A stretch of DNA of 64,000 nt from NCBI GenBank assembly GCA_943842245.1, contig CALTAJ010000002.1, forward strand, positions 397,596 to 461,595, given 5' to 3'. Shown piece after piece: positions 17,919 through 27,028 of the stretch; the stretch's first letter is position 1; each line of letters begins with the position of its first letter. Origin of the DNA: an uncultured Flavobacteriaceae bacterium. Its GTDB lineage: Bacteria > Bacteroidota > Bacteroidia > Flavobacteriales > Flavobacteriaceae. The position numbers and the translations under genes were made by a program. Below the pieces are notes generated by a model that saw nothing but the letters and a program-made list of their open reading frames with translations, ran no database searches and had not been told where the DNA came from.

Positions 17919-19508
17919 TTATTCTATGTTTATATTTGGAATTCTAATTGTAAAAGTAGTTCCAAAATCTTTCTTACTTTTCAATTTAATTTCTCCTTTA
18001 TGGATGTCAACAATTTTTTTAACATAGGCAAGTCCTAAACCATGACCTTTTACATTATGGATATCTCCAGAGGCAGCTCTAAAAAATTTATCAAATATTC
18101 TTTTTTGTTCGACTGATGTCATTCCTATTCCGTTATCTTTTATTTTAATTATAAAACTATTGTCTTCGTTAAAAGTATCAACCATTACCTTTGGAATTTG
18201 ATCACAGTATTTAACGGCATTATCTAGCAGATTTACCACAACATTTGTCAAATGACTTTTATTTCCACTTATTGAAGTTTGCTTAGCATTTAAATGCATT
18301 TTAAGATCACCTGATTTATCTTTTAATATTAATTGAATATGGCTTACAGCATCTACAATAATTTTGTGTGTATCTACTATTGTTTTTTGAATCGGCTGAT
18401 TACTTCTTTCCAATTGTGAAATACGAAGCACATTCTCAACTTGAGATAACATGCGGCTATTTTCCTCTCGGATCATCTTAACATACTTAAAAACTTTAGT
18501 AGGAGTTTCAATTATTTTTGGATTTGAGATTGCATCTAAAGCCAAATTAATCGTCGCTATTGGTGTTTTGAATTCATGGGACATATTATTTATAAAATCT
18601 GTTTTAATCTCAGATATCTTTTTTTGCTGAATTATTTGGTAGAGGGCACTACTCGAAACTAAAACAATAAATAAGGTTAAAAATAATGTCAAGCCACCGA
18701 TAGTCAAAATAGATGAGAAAACATACTGATCTTTTTCAGGGAATGAAATTAATAACTCATAATTTCTAATACTGTCATCATCTTGAAAAATTGGAATAGA
18801 ATAGCGATAACCTTTTTGTTTTTCAGAATAATTATTAGATTTAATTTTGGTTGCTAAACCATTATCATAAATTCCAAATTCATATGGTGTTACTATCATT
18901 TTAGCATCAAACTCTCGCTTTAAAACATAGTCTAACTCGTCTACGTTAAGTCTCTTGTGTATCGGGGTGTTAGCTATATAGTTCTTAAAAGTTGAACGAA
19001 TTCTTTGGTTAGCAATATTCATTCGCTTAATTGTTGATATTTTTTCAATGGAAGTCACGATATTATTTTCACGATTAAAAACATCATTCTTATTAATAAT
19101 AGTGGTGTTTTTCACCTGTTTAACATCTGTCAAAGTTTCAATAGTATCTCCTAAAGTTGGATCTAGATATGGAGTTATTTTGTAATCTTCTTCTAAGATA
19201 CCATAAGTGTAATATGAAATTAAATTGTTGGTTTTATCTTCATCTAAAAACAAAAATACGTTGGCAAAACTTTCGTTATCCGGAGTTTCCAAAGAATCTA
19301 ATAGGTTTTCATATGCTGTAATATAATCAGAAAGCTCACGTTCCTGTATTTCATCTGCTACCATCATCAAGGATTGCTGAACAGCAAGAGAAAATTCTTT
19401 TTCTTTATCATTCCAAGCTGAAAAAATCCAATAACCCTGAAGTATAACAATCCCTAGGATAGAGATAATCATAAAACTTACAAGAGAGATAAATAAGTTT
19501 TTTTTCAT
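17919..19508 (-). CDS. Two-component sensor histidine kinase
   Basis: 529 residues. A membrane segment at about 7-30 is followed by a periplasmic sensor region of some 235 residues and a second membrane segment at about 266-290. HisKA comes next with the phospho-acceptor His311 in NNMSHEFKTPIATI, then the ATPase domain with NLLDNAVKYC (N box), KDNGIGM (G1) and GHGLGLAYVKKIV (G2). No HAMP domain is obvious. The architecture matches RprX-like kinases of Bacteroidetes. The signal is unknown; the large extracytoplasmic part suggests envelope sensing. Confidence 0.92.
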   Translation of the reverse strand: MKKNLFISLVSFMIISILGIVILQGYWIFSAWNDKEKEFSLAVQQSLMMVADEIQERELSDYITAYENLLDSLETPDNESFANVFLFLDEDKTNNLISYYTYGILEEDYKITPYLDPTLGDTIETLTDVKQVKNTTIINKNDVFNRENNIVTSIEKISTIKRMNIANQRIRSTFKNYIANTPIHKRLNVDELDYVLKREFDAKMIVTPYEFGIYDNGLATKIKSNNYSEKQKGYRYSIPIFQDDDSIRNYELLISFPEKDQYVFSSILTIGGLTLFLTLFIVLVSSSALYQIIQQKKISEIKTDFINNMSHEFKTPIATINLALDAISNPKIIETPTKVFKYVKMIREENSRMLSQVENVLRISQLERSNQPIQKTIVDTHKIIVDAVSHIQLILKDKSGDLKMHLNAKQTSISGNKSHLTNVVVNLLDNAVKYCDQIPKVMVDTFNEDNSFIIKIKDNGIGMTSVEQKRIFDKFFRAASGDIHNVKGHGLGLAYVKKIVDIHKGEIKLKSKKDFGTTFTIRIPNINIE

Positions 19509-19512
19509 ATTA

Positions 19513-19544
19513 CAAATCTAAAAATATAATAGCCTTTAAAACAA
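19513..19544 (-). promoter_or_regulatory. Promoter of the two-component system
   Basis: On the minus strand TTG (19544-19542), 21 bases, then TAGATTTG (19520-19513) fit the Bacteroidetes consensus. Only four bases separate the -7 element from the kinase ATG, so the mRNA would be leaderless or nearly so. Confidence 0.5.
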
Positions 19545-19607
19545 AGTGTAAATGTCTTTATAATTTAATTAAAAAAATGCTAATGGTATGTTAATGGAAA
19601 AAGAAGA

Positions 19608-20183
19608 CTATTTTTTTAACTTTTGTAAAATTTCTGCAGCCTTCAAATAAAATTCATTTAAAGTAATATTTTCAATTATAAAATCCGCAAGCTTAATTTT
19701 TTTAGAATCACTAAGCTGATGCTTCATTCTTGACAAAACATTTTCTTTATTAACATTATCTCTTAAAATGATTCGGTTAATTCTTACATTTTTGGGGGAA
19801 ATAACTAAAATTACTTTATAAAAATCTTTATACTTTCCGGTTTCAAATATAATCGCAGATTCATTTATAATAAAAGGTGCATTTTGGTTTTTTTCTATAA
19901 AATTATTGAAAGCTTCATTTACTGCAGGATGGACAATTTTATTTAAATCGGCTAAAGCTTTTTTATCTCCAAAAACCTTTTTAGCCATTTTGTTACGATC
20001 TAAGATTCCATCAAAATAAATATCTTCTCCAAATCTCAAAATAACACTATCGCGAAGAGAAGAATTTAATAATTCTCTACCAACTGCATCTGACTCAAAA
20101 CATGGAACACCTTTCATTTGAAACCATTTCAATAAAGTTGATTTCCCACTTCCAATTCCTCCTGTTAGACCGATAACTTTCAT
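19608..20183 (-). CDS. coaE: Dephospho-CoA kinase
   Basis: Last step of CoA synthesis. The P-loop GGIGSGKS is at residues 8-15, with ESDAVGRELL and the conserved KMAKKVFGD...IVHPAV segment. Length 191 residues is normal. The ATG overlaps the stop of the YbbR gene by four bases. coaBC, for earlier steps of the same pathway, lies a few kilobases upstream in the same direction. Confidence 0.95.
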   Translation of the reverse strand: MKVIGLTGGIGSGKSTLLKWFQMKGVPCFESDAVGRELLNSSLRDSVILRFGEDIYFDGILDRNKMAKKVFGDKKALADLNKIVHPAVNEAFNNFIEKNQNAPFIINESAIIFETGKYKDFYKVILVISPKNVRINRIILRDNVNKENVLSRMKHQLSDSKKIKLADFIIENITLNEFYLKAAEILQKLKK

Positions 20184-21151
20184 TTTCTTATCAAGTAATT
20201 AACTTTTTTCGGTTCTAAAATTACTTTCTTAACAGAAGAAGGCCTTCGAATCATAATTAAATCAAGCTTTTTCTCTGCATCTTTAAAAATATTATTATAA
20301 TCTACTACTAAATTAAAATCTGAAGTCTTTATAGTTCTCAATACTGACAGAGGCAAAGTAACCCTTACTTTAGCCTTTGGTGGAAAAAGTTTAACTCGAG
20401 TACCCAAAGGAAGATTTATAACCTCTACATTTAATAAAAACTCTTTTTCTGTATAACGAGATACAGCAACTTCTACAGTTACTTTTGATTCTGATAATTG
20501 AATTTCAGGAATAGACCGTAAACTAACTTTTTTTCTAAAGTTTTCATAAAGATCATCAGCTATAATAGATTCACTTTGAATTGAATTTAGGGTGTCCAAA
20601 ATAGATTTTGGTCCTCGAACTAAAATACTGTCTGGTGTAACTTTTAGTGAAGAATCAATAAGGTAACCTGCCCTTAGATTAATTTCAATTTGAGGAACTA
20701 CGGTAAATACTTTCTCTTCTAAACGACTAAATTTAAATTCTAAAAATAAGGGGGTTAAGATATTTAGTTTAGTGTTTTCAAAAAATTGCTTTTTAATAAA
20801 AAATTCTTGCCCTCGTAAATCAATTAAACCTTTTTCTCTACTAAAATCAGCTTGTGATAAAGAGATATTTATAGATTTATTTATTAATCGATATATTAAA
20901 ATCTCAATTCCGCTAGCACTTATCGAAACATTCATTTGTTGATTTTTAGAAGATGGTATGATTCCATTTGGTATGTTAGTCCATATAATTGAAAATGATT
21001 CTTCTACTATGTAAGTATTGGAAAGTTTTGTACTTGTCCAAAAAGTAAATGATAATAATAGAAAAAAAAGAAAAAAACGAAAACGTCCTTTAGAAGGGAG
21101 TACCTCTAAAAAACTTTCGAGTCCTTTTGGATTATTGAACATAAATTTCAA
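20180..21151 (-). CDS. YbbR/CdaR-like domain protein
   Basis: 323 residues with one membrane segment near the N-terminus (RFFLFFLLLSFTFWTSTKLS) and a large extracytoplasmic part made of beta-rich YbbR repeats, for example LRAGYLIDSSLKVTPDSILV and VINLPLGTRVKLFPPKAKVRV. In Firmicutes CdaR proteins control the c-di-AMP cyclase; no cyclase gene is nearby here, so that role cannot be inferred. It lies 15 bases after fabI and overlaps coaE, as in other flavobacteria. Confidence 0.82.
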   Translation of the reverse strand: MKFMFNNPKGLESFLEVLPSKGRFRFFLFFLLLSFTFWTSTKLSNTYIVEESFSIIWTNIPNGIIPSSKNQQMNVSISASGIEILIYRLINKSINISLSQADFSREKGLIDLRGQEFFIKKQFFENTKLNILTPLFLEFKFSRLEEKVFTVVPQIEINLRAGYLIDSSLKVTPDSILVRGPKSILDTLNSIQSESIIADDLYENFRKKVSLRSIPEIQLSESKVTVEVAVSRYTEKEFLLNVEVINLPLGTRVKLFPPKAKVRVTLPLSVLRTIKTSDFNLVVDYNNIFKDAEKKLDLIMIRRPSSVKKVILEPKKVNYLIRK

Positions 21152-21166
21152 TAAAATTTTATTCTT

Positions 21167-21976
21167 CTAACTTATAGAATCAATCACTTCTTGACTTACA
21201 CCTACATTTGAAAACCCTCCATCATGGAAAAGATTTTGAAGAGTGACCTTACGAGTATAGTCAGAAAATAAAGAAACAGTGTAGTCTGCACATTCTTTAG
21301 CAGTTGCGTTTCCGAGTGGAGACATTTTTTCTGCATATTTTAAAAAGCCATCTAAACCAGCCACACCTTTACCTGCAGTAGTAAGGGTTGGAGATTGAGA
21401 AATAGTGTTTACTCGTACTTTTTTCTCCTTACCAAAAAAGTAACCAAAACTTCTTGCTATAGACTCTAAATAAGCTTTATTATCAGCCATATCATTGTAA
21501 TTTGGAAATGTTCGTTGAGAAGCAACATAAGAGAGTGCAACTATGCTTCCCCACTTATTCATCGCATCTTTTTGATATAAACATTGCATTAACTTATGAA
21601 AAGAAACAGCTGACACGTCCCAACCCTTGGCCATCCAATCATGATTTAGGTCAGTGTAATGTTTCCCTTTACGGACATTTACTGACATTCCAATGGAATG
21701 AAGTACATAATCTATTTTTCCACCCAATATCTCATGAGTTTGATTAATTAGTTCATTTAAGTCATCTATTTTTGTTGCGTCAGCAGAAATAACTTGAGAA
21801 CCTGTTTTTTTTGCAAGTTCTTTAATTGAACCCATTCGCATTGCTACAGGTGCATTAGTTAGTACAAATCTACCACCAGCATCTGCTACAGACTCTGCAG
21901 TTTTCCATGCTATGGATTGTTCATCTAAAGCACCAAAAATGATTCCTTTTTTTCCTTCTAATATTTTATGTGACAT
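21167..21976 (-). CDS. fabI: Enoyl-[acyl-carrier-protein] reductase (NADH)
   Basis: Final reduction of each fatty-acid elongation cycle. A short-chain dehydrogenase fold of 269 residues with the FabI-type nucleotide site GIIFGALDEQSIAW. The catalytic Tyr-x6-Lys pair is Tyr160/Lys167 in NYNDMADNKAYLES, preceded by Tyr150. The C-terminal HDGGFSNVGV is characteristic of FabI. It lies between recN and ybbR, 28 bases from the recN start. Confidence 0.96.
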   Translation of the reverse strand: MSHKILEGKKGIIFGALDEQSIAWKTAESVADAGGRFVLTNAPVAMRMGSIKELAKKTGSQVISADATKIDDLNELINQTHEILGGKIDYVLHSIGMSVNVRKGKHYTDLNHDWMAKGWDVSAVSFHKLMQCLYQKDAMNKWGSIVALSYVASQRTFPNYNDMADNKAYLESIARSFGYFFGKEKKVRVNTISQSPTLTTAGKGVAGLDGFLKYAEKMSPLGNATAKECADYTVSLFSDYTRKVTLQNLFHDGGFSNVGVSQEVIDSIS

Positions 21977-22004
21977 CGGTTATTTTTAACATTTAAAGAT
22001 ACAT

Positions 22005-23657
22005 TTAATTCATTAATTCTCTTGCATGAGCAATGGCGGTATCTGTTATTTCATTTTTAGACAGCATCTTAGCAATTTCGTTAATACGTGTTTCAGGATT
22101 TAATAAATGTAGCTGAGTTTTAAATTTTCCGTTCTGCTCGCTTTTTTCAACCTTAAAATGATGATCTCCTTTTGCAGCAACCTGTGGGAGGTGAGTTATT
22201 GTAAATACTTGAAGCTTTTTTGACATATTAGCCATGACCTCAGCAATATTTCCAGAAATCTTTCCGGAGACCCCTGAATCAATTTCGTCAAAAACCAAGG
22301 TGGGAAGTTTTTTATAACGTGAAAGAACAGTCTTGATAGCTAACATAATTCTAGATAATTCTCCGCCTGAAGCTACTTTCTTTAATGATTTGAAGTCTCC
22401 ACCTTTGTTGGCACTAAATTGAAATGAAAGCTGATCCATTCCGTTTAAAAGAAACTTATCAGTGTTAATCAATTCAATTTTAAACAAAGTGTCTTTCATT
22501 CCCATTTTTGTTAATATTTGCTCTAGTTCAATTTTTAATAAATGAATAGCGTTTTTACGTTGTTTTGTTAATTTTTGACTTAGTGTAGTTAAGATTGCAC
22601 TTTGTTGATTTATCATTTGCTCCAATGCAGACAATTTATGATCAAGACTAAGGGTATCATTTAGAGTTAATTCTAATTTCTTTTTAATAGCAAGTAAATC
22701 GTCTATATTATTTACTTTATGTTTTTGATAAAGTGAATTTAAAAAATCCATTTGAGAATTTAGCTCTTGAAGTTTTTTAGGGTTTGCTTCTAAATGATCA
22801 AATTTTTGTTTAAGTAATTCCAAGAAATCTTCTGTCTCAATAGAAGAAATTGTTATACGTTCATGAATTTCTTTATACTCCTTAGATTTGTCGCTCAACC
22901 CTTGGCTGTGTCTCCTTAACTCTTTCATTTGATCTAATATCCCCAATGATTCTTGCTCTAACAATTGAATCGAAGAAGCGAGGGCAGTCTGTAGATATTC
23001 TACTTGACTAAGAGTACTTAATTTGATCTCAATGTCTTCTTGCATTCCAACTTGAAGATTAGAATTTTGAAGCTCTTCAAACAAAAACTGCTTTAATTCT
23101 AGAGCATCTTTTGATTCAGTATGAACTTCTTTATAATGGTTGTGTTCTTTAAGTGTTGATTTATATAAGGCTAAAGTCTTTTGGTATTGTGTTAGGATTT
23201 CTTGATTATTTGCTATAACATCTAAAACCTGAAACTGGTATTCATTTTCAAGTAAGGAAAGAGTATCGTTTTGGGAATGAATATCAATCAGGTTCAAACT
23301 TACTTTTTCAAGTACACTCAAGTTCACAGGAGTATCATTTATAAATGCTCTTGATTTTCCATGTGGCAAGAGCTCTCGTCTTAGAACTGTTTCCTCTTCA
23401 TAATCCAAATCAAAAGTATTAAATAAAGCTTCCAAAGTATAGTTCTTAATATCAAAAGTAGCCTCAACAATACATTTTCGACTCGAATCAAAAAAACTAG
23501 ATAAATCTGCACGTTTTCCGAGAACTAGAGAAAGTCCACCCAAAAGAATTGACTTTCCAGCTCCAGTCTCTCCTGTGATACAGGTCATTCCATTGGAAAA
23601 TTCAACCTCCAAATGGTCAATAAGTGCAAAGTTTTTTATTTTTAGTTGAATTAGCAA
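22005..23657 (-). CDS. recN: DNA repair protein RecN
   Basis: SMC-like ATPase for double-strand-break repair, 550 residues. Walker A GETGAGKS is at 29-36, a long coiled coil fills the middle (about 150-360), and the signature VASGGELSRIMLAIK and Walker B LVFDEIDSGVSGK come near the end, followed by THLPQVAAKGDHHFKV. The start at 23657 gives the conserved MLIQLKIKNFALID opening. Confidence 0.96.
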   Translation of the reverse strand: MLIQLKIKNFALIDHLEVEFSNGMTCITGETGAGKSILLGGLSLVLGKRADLSSFFDSSRKCIVEATFDIKNYTLEALFNTFDLDYEEETVLRRELLPHGKSRAFINDTPVNLSVLEKVSLNLIDIHSQNDTLSLLENEYQFQVLDVIANNQEILTQYQKTLALYKSTLKEHNHYKEVHTESKDALELKQFLFEELQNSNLQVGMQEDIEIKLSTLSQVEYLQTALASSIQLLEQESLGILDQMKELRRHSQGLSDKSKEYKEIHERITISSIETEDFLELLKQKFDHLEANPKKLQELNSQMDFLNSLYQKHKVNNIDDLLAIKKKLELTLNDTLSLDHKLSALEQMINQQSAILTTLSQKLTKQRKNAIHLLKIELEQILTKMGMKDTLFKIELINTDKFLLNGMDQLSFQFSANKGGDFKSLKKVASGGELSRIMLAIKTVLSRYKKLPTLVFDEIDSGVSGKISGNIAEVMANMSKKLQVFTITHLPQVAAKGDHHFKVEKSEQNGKFKTQLHLLNPETRINEIAKMLSKNEITDTAIAHARELMN

Positions 23658-23706
23658 AGCTTGGGATAGAATTTTAAAGCAATAAATATATGAATATTAA
23701 AAAATA

Positions 23707-24600
23707 TTATGCTCTGATTTGTTTCCATCTTCCTCCAAAAAAAGGGGCAATTTTTTTTAATATATTTTCTGTCTTTTTAAAATCTACTTTTGGCCCTTCT
23801 CTAAAAAGATTAACAATTTCTTCAACCTTGGCATCAAAAAATATTTGGATTAAAAAAGTATTGGGTCTTCGTTCGAATAAAGGTTCTAATTTTTGTATAG
23901 ATTTCATTAAAGCAATTTTACCCTTTTTTGGATTTGAAGTCATTTGATCTAAGCCTTCACGGTGATAAGAATAAAATACAATCCTATATTCTCTGAATGA
24001 ATTAGAGCGAAGTGAATCAATAAGCCAGAATCGATTTCTCCTCCCGTCGGATGGTTTCCATCCTTTTCGAGATGTTATTTGGGCAAGATTAACAATTTGA
24101 AAAGCTTGTTCAAAGAATCTATCCCCTCCCTTAAGTGCAAAACTATCTGCATCTAATCCAATAATAATATTTGCATAAAAACTAATTAATGACACTAAAT
24201 TGGATTCAAAGCTAGATTTATTAAAAAAAAGTGGCTGAAATTCCTGATAACTAAAAACCACATCCTTATCTAAAAAGTTTAATGTGGGACTATCATAGTT
24301 GGAGTCAAAAACAGGTCTTTGCGATTGAACTTGAAGCGTAGCTTCAAATTGATCATTACTATATCCCGAGAGATTAAAAATAAAAGAACATGTGATTTTC
24401 TCACTATTTAAAAATTCTTTATTTGACCATACTTGAGTATTAATAAACTCACTTAAAGAACGTTCTAAGGTTTTAAAAATTTGCTGATTGGTTTGATTGA
24501 CTAAGTCTGAGTTTATAATAACTTGTGCATCTAGTTCTTGCGCCTTTAAGGGGCTTAAGTAAAATAAAAGTAGTAATATCAGGAAATTATAAATGTTCAT
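23707..24600 (-). CDS. porD: PorD-like protein (DUF4835), type IX secretion-associated
   Basis: 297 residues with a signal peptide ending SPLKAQ, followed by ELDAQVIINSDLVNQTNQQIFKTL, the standard start of mature DUF4835/PorD proteins. Members are linked to the Bacteroidetes type IX secretion and gliding machinery; the exact role is not settled. The family is found between recN and coaBC in flavobacteria, as here. Its start overlaps the coaBC stop by four bases. Confidence 0.85.
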   Translation of the reverse strand: MNIYNFLILLLLFYLSPLKAQELDAQVIINSDLVNQTNQQIFKTLERSLSEFINTQVWSNKEFLNSEKITCSFIFNLSGYSNDQFEATLQVQSQRPVFDSNYDSPTLNFLDKDVVFSYQEFQPLFFNKSSFESNLVSLISFYANIIIGLDADSFALKGGDRFFEQAFQIVNLAQITSRKGWKPSDGRRNRFWLIDSLRSNSFREYRIVFYSYHREGLDQMTSNPKKGKIALMKSIQKLEPLFERRPNTFLIQIFFDAKVEEIVNLFREGPKVDFKKTENILKKIAPFFGGRWKQIRA

Positions 24601-25799
24601 AAAAACAATATTTGTTCAAAAATTCGATGAGCACATTCTAATTTAGACTGTAAAGGAAAAGCTTCTACAGTATTGTTATTACGGATGAATTTAATTTTGT
24701 TAGTTGCACCAGAAAAACCTGCCCCATCGTCTTGCATCGAATTTAAAACAATTCCATCAAGATTTTTCTTTTTGAGTTTATGCTTTGCATTTTCTAATTC
24801 ATTTTCAGTTTCTAGTGCGAAACCAATCAAACATTGATTCTTTTTATTTTTACCCATATATGCAAGTATGTCTTTCGTAGGGGTTAGTTCAAGAAATTGT
24901 GGCTTTTGAGTTTTTTTAATTTTTTGATTTATATAGTTTTTTGGTTTAAAATCTGAAACTGCTGCAGATGCAATTGCAATATCAACACTTTCATAATATT
25001 TTTTGATCTCTTTAAACATCATGTCTGCACTCGTTACATTTAGTAGTGAAATTGAAGGGTGATTAATTTTTTCTTCACTAGGTCCACTTATTAGTATTAC
25101 TTCTGCTCCTAATTTAGCAGCTACTTTTGCTAAAGCAAATCCCATTTTTCCAGAAGAGTAATTACCAATAAAACGAACCGGATCAATTGCTTCATGAGTA
25201 GGTCCTGCTGTAATGAGGACTCGTCTACCCTTTAAAGATAATTTTGGATTAAAAAAAGTAATAATATTTTCTGTAATTTCTTGAGGCTCTAGCATTCTTC
25301 CTTTACCTTCAAGTCCACTAGCTAGTTGACCCTCATCGACAGGAAGAATTTTATTTCCATAGGATTTTAAGGTTAGTATATTCTTTTGATTTGAAGGGTG
25401 TGCATACATATCTAAATCCATTGCTGGTGCAATAAAAATTGGACACTTGGCAGAAAGATAGACGGCAAGTAAAAGGTTGTTACACTGCCCTTGTGCCATA
25501 GCAGAAAGTGTGTTAGAGGTTGCTGGTGCAATTAAAAAAACATCAGCCCAAAATCCCAATTCTACATGATCATTCCAAACAGGATTATCAAGGTCTGTAG
25601 CTGTAAAAGTTGAAAGGACCGGGTTTTTTGAAAGTGTAGCAAGAGTTAAAGGGGTTACAAAATCTTTGGCTGCAGGAGTAATTACAACGCGTACTTGAGC
25701 ACCCTGCTTAATTAACTCTCGAACTATTAAAGGGGTTTTATAAGCAGCAATCCCTCCGGAAATTCCGAGTAAAATTTTTTTACCGCTCAGCAAATTCAT
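24597..25799 (-). CDS. coaBC: Bifunctional phosphopantothenoylcysteine decarboxylase / synthetase
   Basis: 400 residues with two CoA-pathway activities. The N-terminal CoaC flavoprotein half (to about 185) has GISGGIAAYKTP, APATSNTLSAMAQG and FIAPAMDLDMY. The CoaB half begins at RRVLITAGPTHEAIDPVRFI and contains NYSSGKMGFALAK and ASAAVSDFKPKNY. It lies four bases after the rpoZ-like gene. With coaE and panB in this window, several CoA steps are covered. Confidence 0.96.
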   Translation of the reverse strand: MNLLSGKKILLGISGGIAAYKTPLIVRELIKQGAQVRVVITPAAKDFVTPLTLATLSKNPVLSTFTATDLDNPVWNDHVELGFWADVFLIAPATSNTLSAMAQGQCNNLLLAVYLSAKCPIFIAPAMDLDMYAHPSNQKNILTLKSYGNKILPVDEGQLASGLEGKGRMLEPQEITENIITFFNPKLSLKGRRVLITAGPTHEAIDPVRFIGNYSSGKMGFALAKVAAKLGAEVILISGPSEEKINHPSISLLNVTSADMMFKEIKKYYESVDIAIASAAVSDFKPKNYINQKIKKTQKPQFLELTPTKDILAYMGKNKKNQCLIGFALETENELENAKHKLKKKNLDGIVLNSMQDDGAGFSGATNKIKFIRNNNTVEAFPLQSKLECAHRIFEQILFL

Positions 25800-25802
25800 T
25801 TT

Positions 25803-26132
25803 TTATTCCTTTGGATCTTCAGTGTTACGAGAGTATATTTTGTTATTTAACCATTCCTCTACTGCCATAGCATGAGGTTTTGGTAATCTTTCATAAAAAC
25901 GTGAAACCTCTATCTGCTCTTTATTTTCAAAAATCTCCTCTAAACTATCATTATGAGTTGCAAATTCTTCTAGCTTTTCATGTAACTCTTTTTTAATATC
26001 TAAATTGATTTGTTGAGAACGCTTTGAAATAATTGACAATGCCGCATATATATTTTCTGTGGGAGATTCTATGATATTTCGATCATAGGTCTTTGATGTT
26101 AGTGGAGCTTTAGATTCTCTGTATTTTGTCAT
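25803..26132 (-). CDS. rpoZ: RNA polymerase omega subunit (Bacteroidetes type)
   Basis: 109 residues. The segment NIYAALSIISKRSQQINLDIKKEL corresponds to the omega region that clamps the beta' C-terminus, followed by the clade-specific FENKEQIEVSRFYERLPKP. It is divergent from proteobacterial omega but sits in the conserved bamD-rpoZ-coaBC order, where flavobacterial omega is found. The gaps are four bases on the bamD side and three on the coaBC side, so it belongs to the same transcript. Confidence 0.85.
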   Translation of the reverse strand: MTKYRESKAPLTSKTYDRNIIESPTENIYAALSIISKRSQQINLDIKKELHEKLEEFATHNDSLEEIFENKEQIEVSRFYERLPKPHAMAVEEWLNNKIYSRNTEDPKE

Positions 26133-26136
26133 AATT

Positions 26137-26964
26137 TTATTTTATTAGGTTAGTAGTAGTTGTGTTGAATTTTTCTAATTCAGAATTAATTTTCTTCATT
26201 TTATCGTCTATATCTTCTTTAAAAACAGTATCTGGATAGTATCGTAAAATTAGGTTAAATTGTTGTTGAAGCTCTTTTAAGCGATCTTCTTTTTTATAAA
26301 TCACGCTATTTATCGCAATCTCATAAAGCGATATAAATTTAGTATATAGAGCTTCTTCTCTGAACTTAGTTCCTGGAAAGCTTGCAATAAAGTTGTCGTT
26401 GGATTTAATTGCTGCTCTATAATCACGAATAGTATAATATTGTTTTGCTATTTCAAAATCTTTCTTTTCTAACTTAACCTGTAATTCAGAAATCATTTGA
26501 TTAGCCTCGCTTGAGTATTCTGAATTTGGATATAAATTAATGAAAACTTGTAATTTTTCAATTGCAGTGTATGTTTCCTCTTGATCTAAACTAAATGTCG
26601 GGGATTGATAATAATAACTCTTTGCTGCTTTGAAAGATGCCTCCTGAATACGATCACTCTTTGGAAAAGATTTTACAAAGTTCTCGTACTCATATGCTGC
26701 TAAATTATAACTTTTAATTTGAAAATAAGATTCTGCAAAAAAGAAAATTATTCTTTGAGCTTGAGGTTTGCCACGATATTTTGGTATGATTTGTTCAAGG
26801 AGGCGATTGGCTTTTCTATATTCTCCACTATTATAAAAAACCTCTGCCTGTTTGTATTTTTCTGAGGCATTGTCACTGTTTAATAATTTCTGGTAATCAG
26901 AACAAGAAAACATAGTACCTAAAAAAAAACTAAATAACGAAACCGAAATTAATTTTAATTTCAT
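26137..26964 (-). CDS. bamD: Outer membrane assembly lipoprotein BamD
   Basis: 275 residues. The lipoprotein signal ends at Cys21 (LGTMFSC), followed by TPR-like helical repeats (YKQAEVFYNSGEYRKANRLLE, AYEYENFVKSFPKSDRIQEA, NDNFIASFPGTKFREEAL). These fit BamD, the component that helps BamA insert beta-barrel proteins in the outer membrane. It starts the bamD-rpoZ-coaBC-porD run. Confidence 0.93.
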   Translation of the reverse strand: MKLKLISVSLFSFFLGTMFSCSDYQKLLNSDNASEKYKQAEVFYNSGEYRKANRLLEQIIPKYRGKPQAQRIIFFFAESYFQIKSYNLAAYEYENFVKSFPKSDRIQEASFKAAKSYYYQSPTFSLDQEETYTAIEKLQVFINLYPNSEYSSEANQMISELQVKLEKKDFEIAKQYYTIRDYRAAIKSNDNFIASFPGTKFREEALYTKFISLYEIAINSVIYKKEDRLKELQQQFNLILRYYPDTVFKEDIDDKMKKINSELEKFNTTTTNLIK

Positions 26965-26968
26965 TTTG

Positions 26969-26976
26969 CAAAAGTA
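26969..26976 (-). promoter_or_regulatory. Candidate -7 element of bamD
   Basis: TACTTTTG on the minus strand fits TAnnTTTG, and a TTT triplet stands 19 bases upstream in place of TTG. The element ends four bases before the ATG, the same geometry as for the kinase gene at 19508. Confidence 0.35.
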
Positions 26977-27028
26977 CTAAATATCAATTACATTGAAAAT
27001 TAAAATCTTAAAGTTAAGGCGTTAGAAT

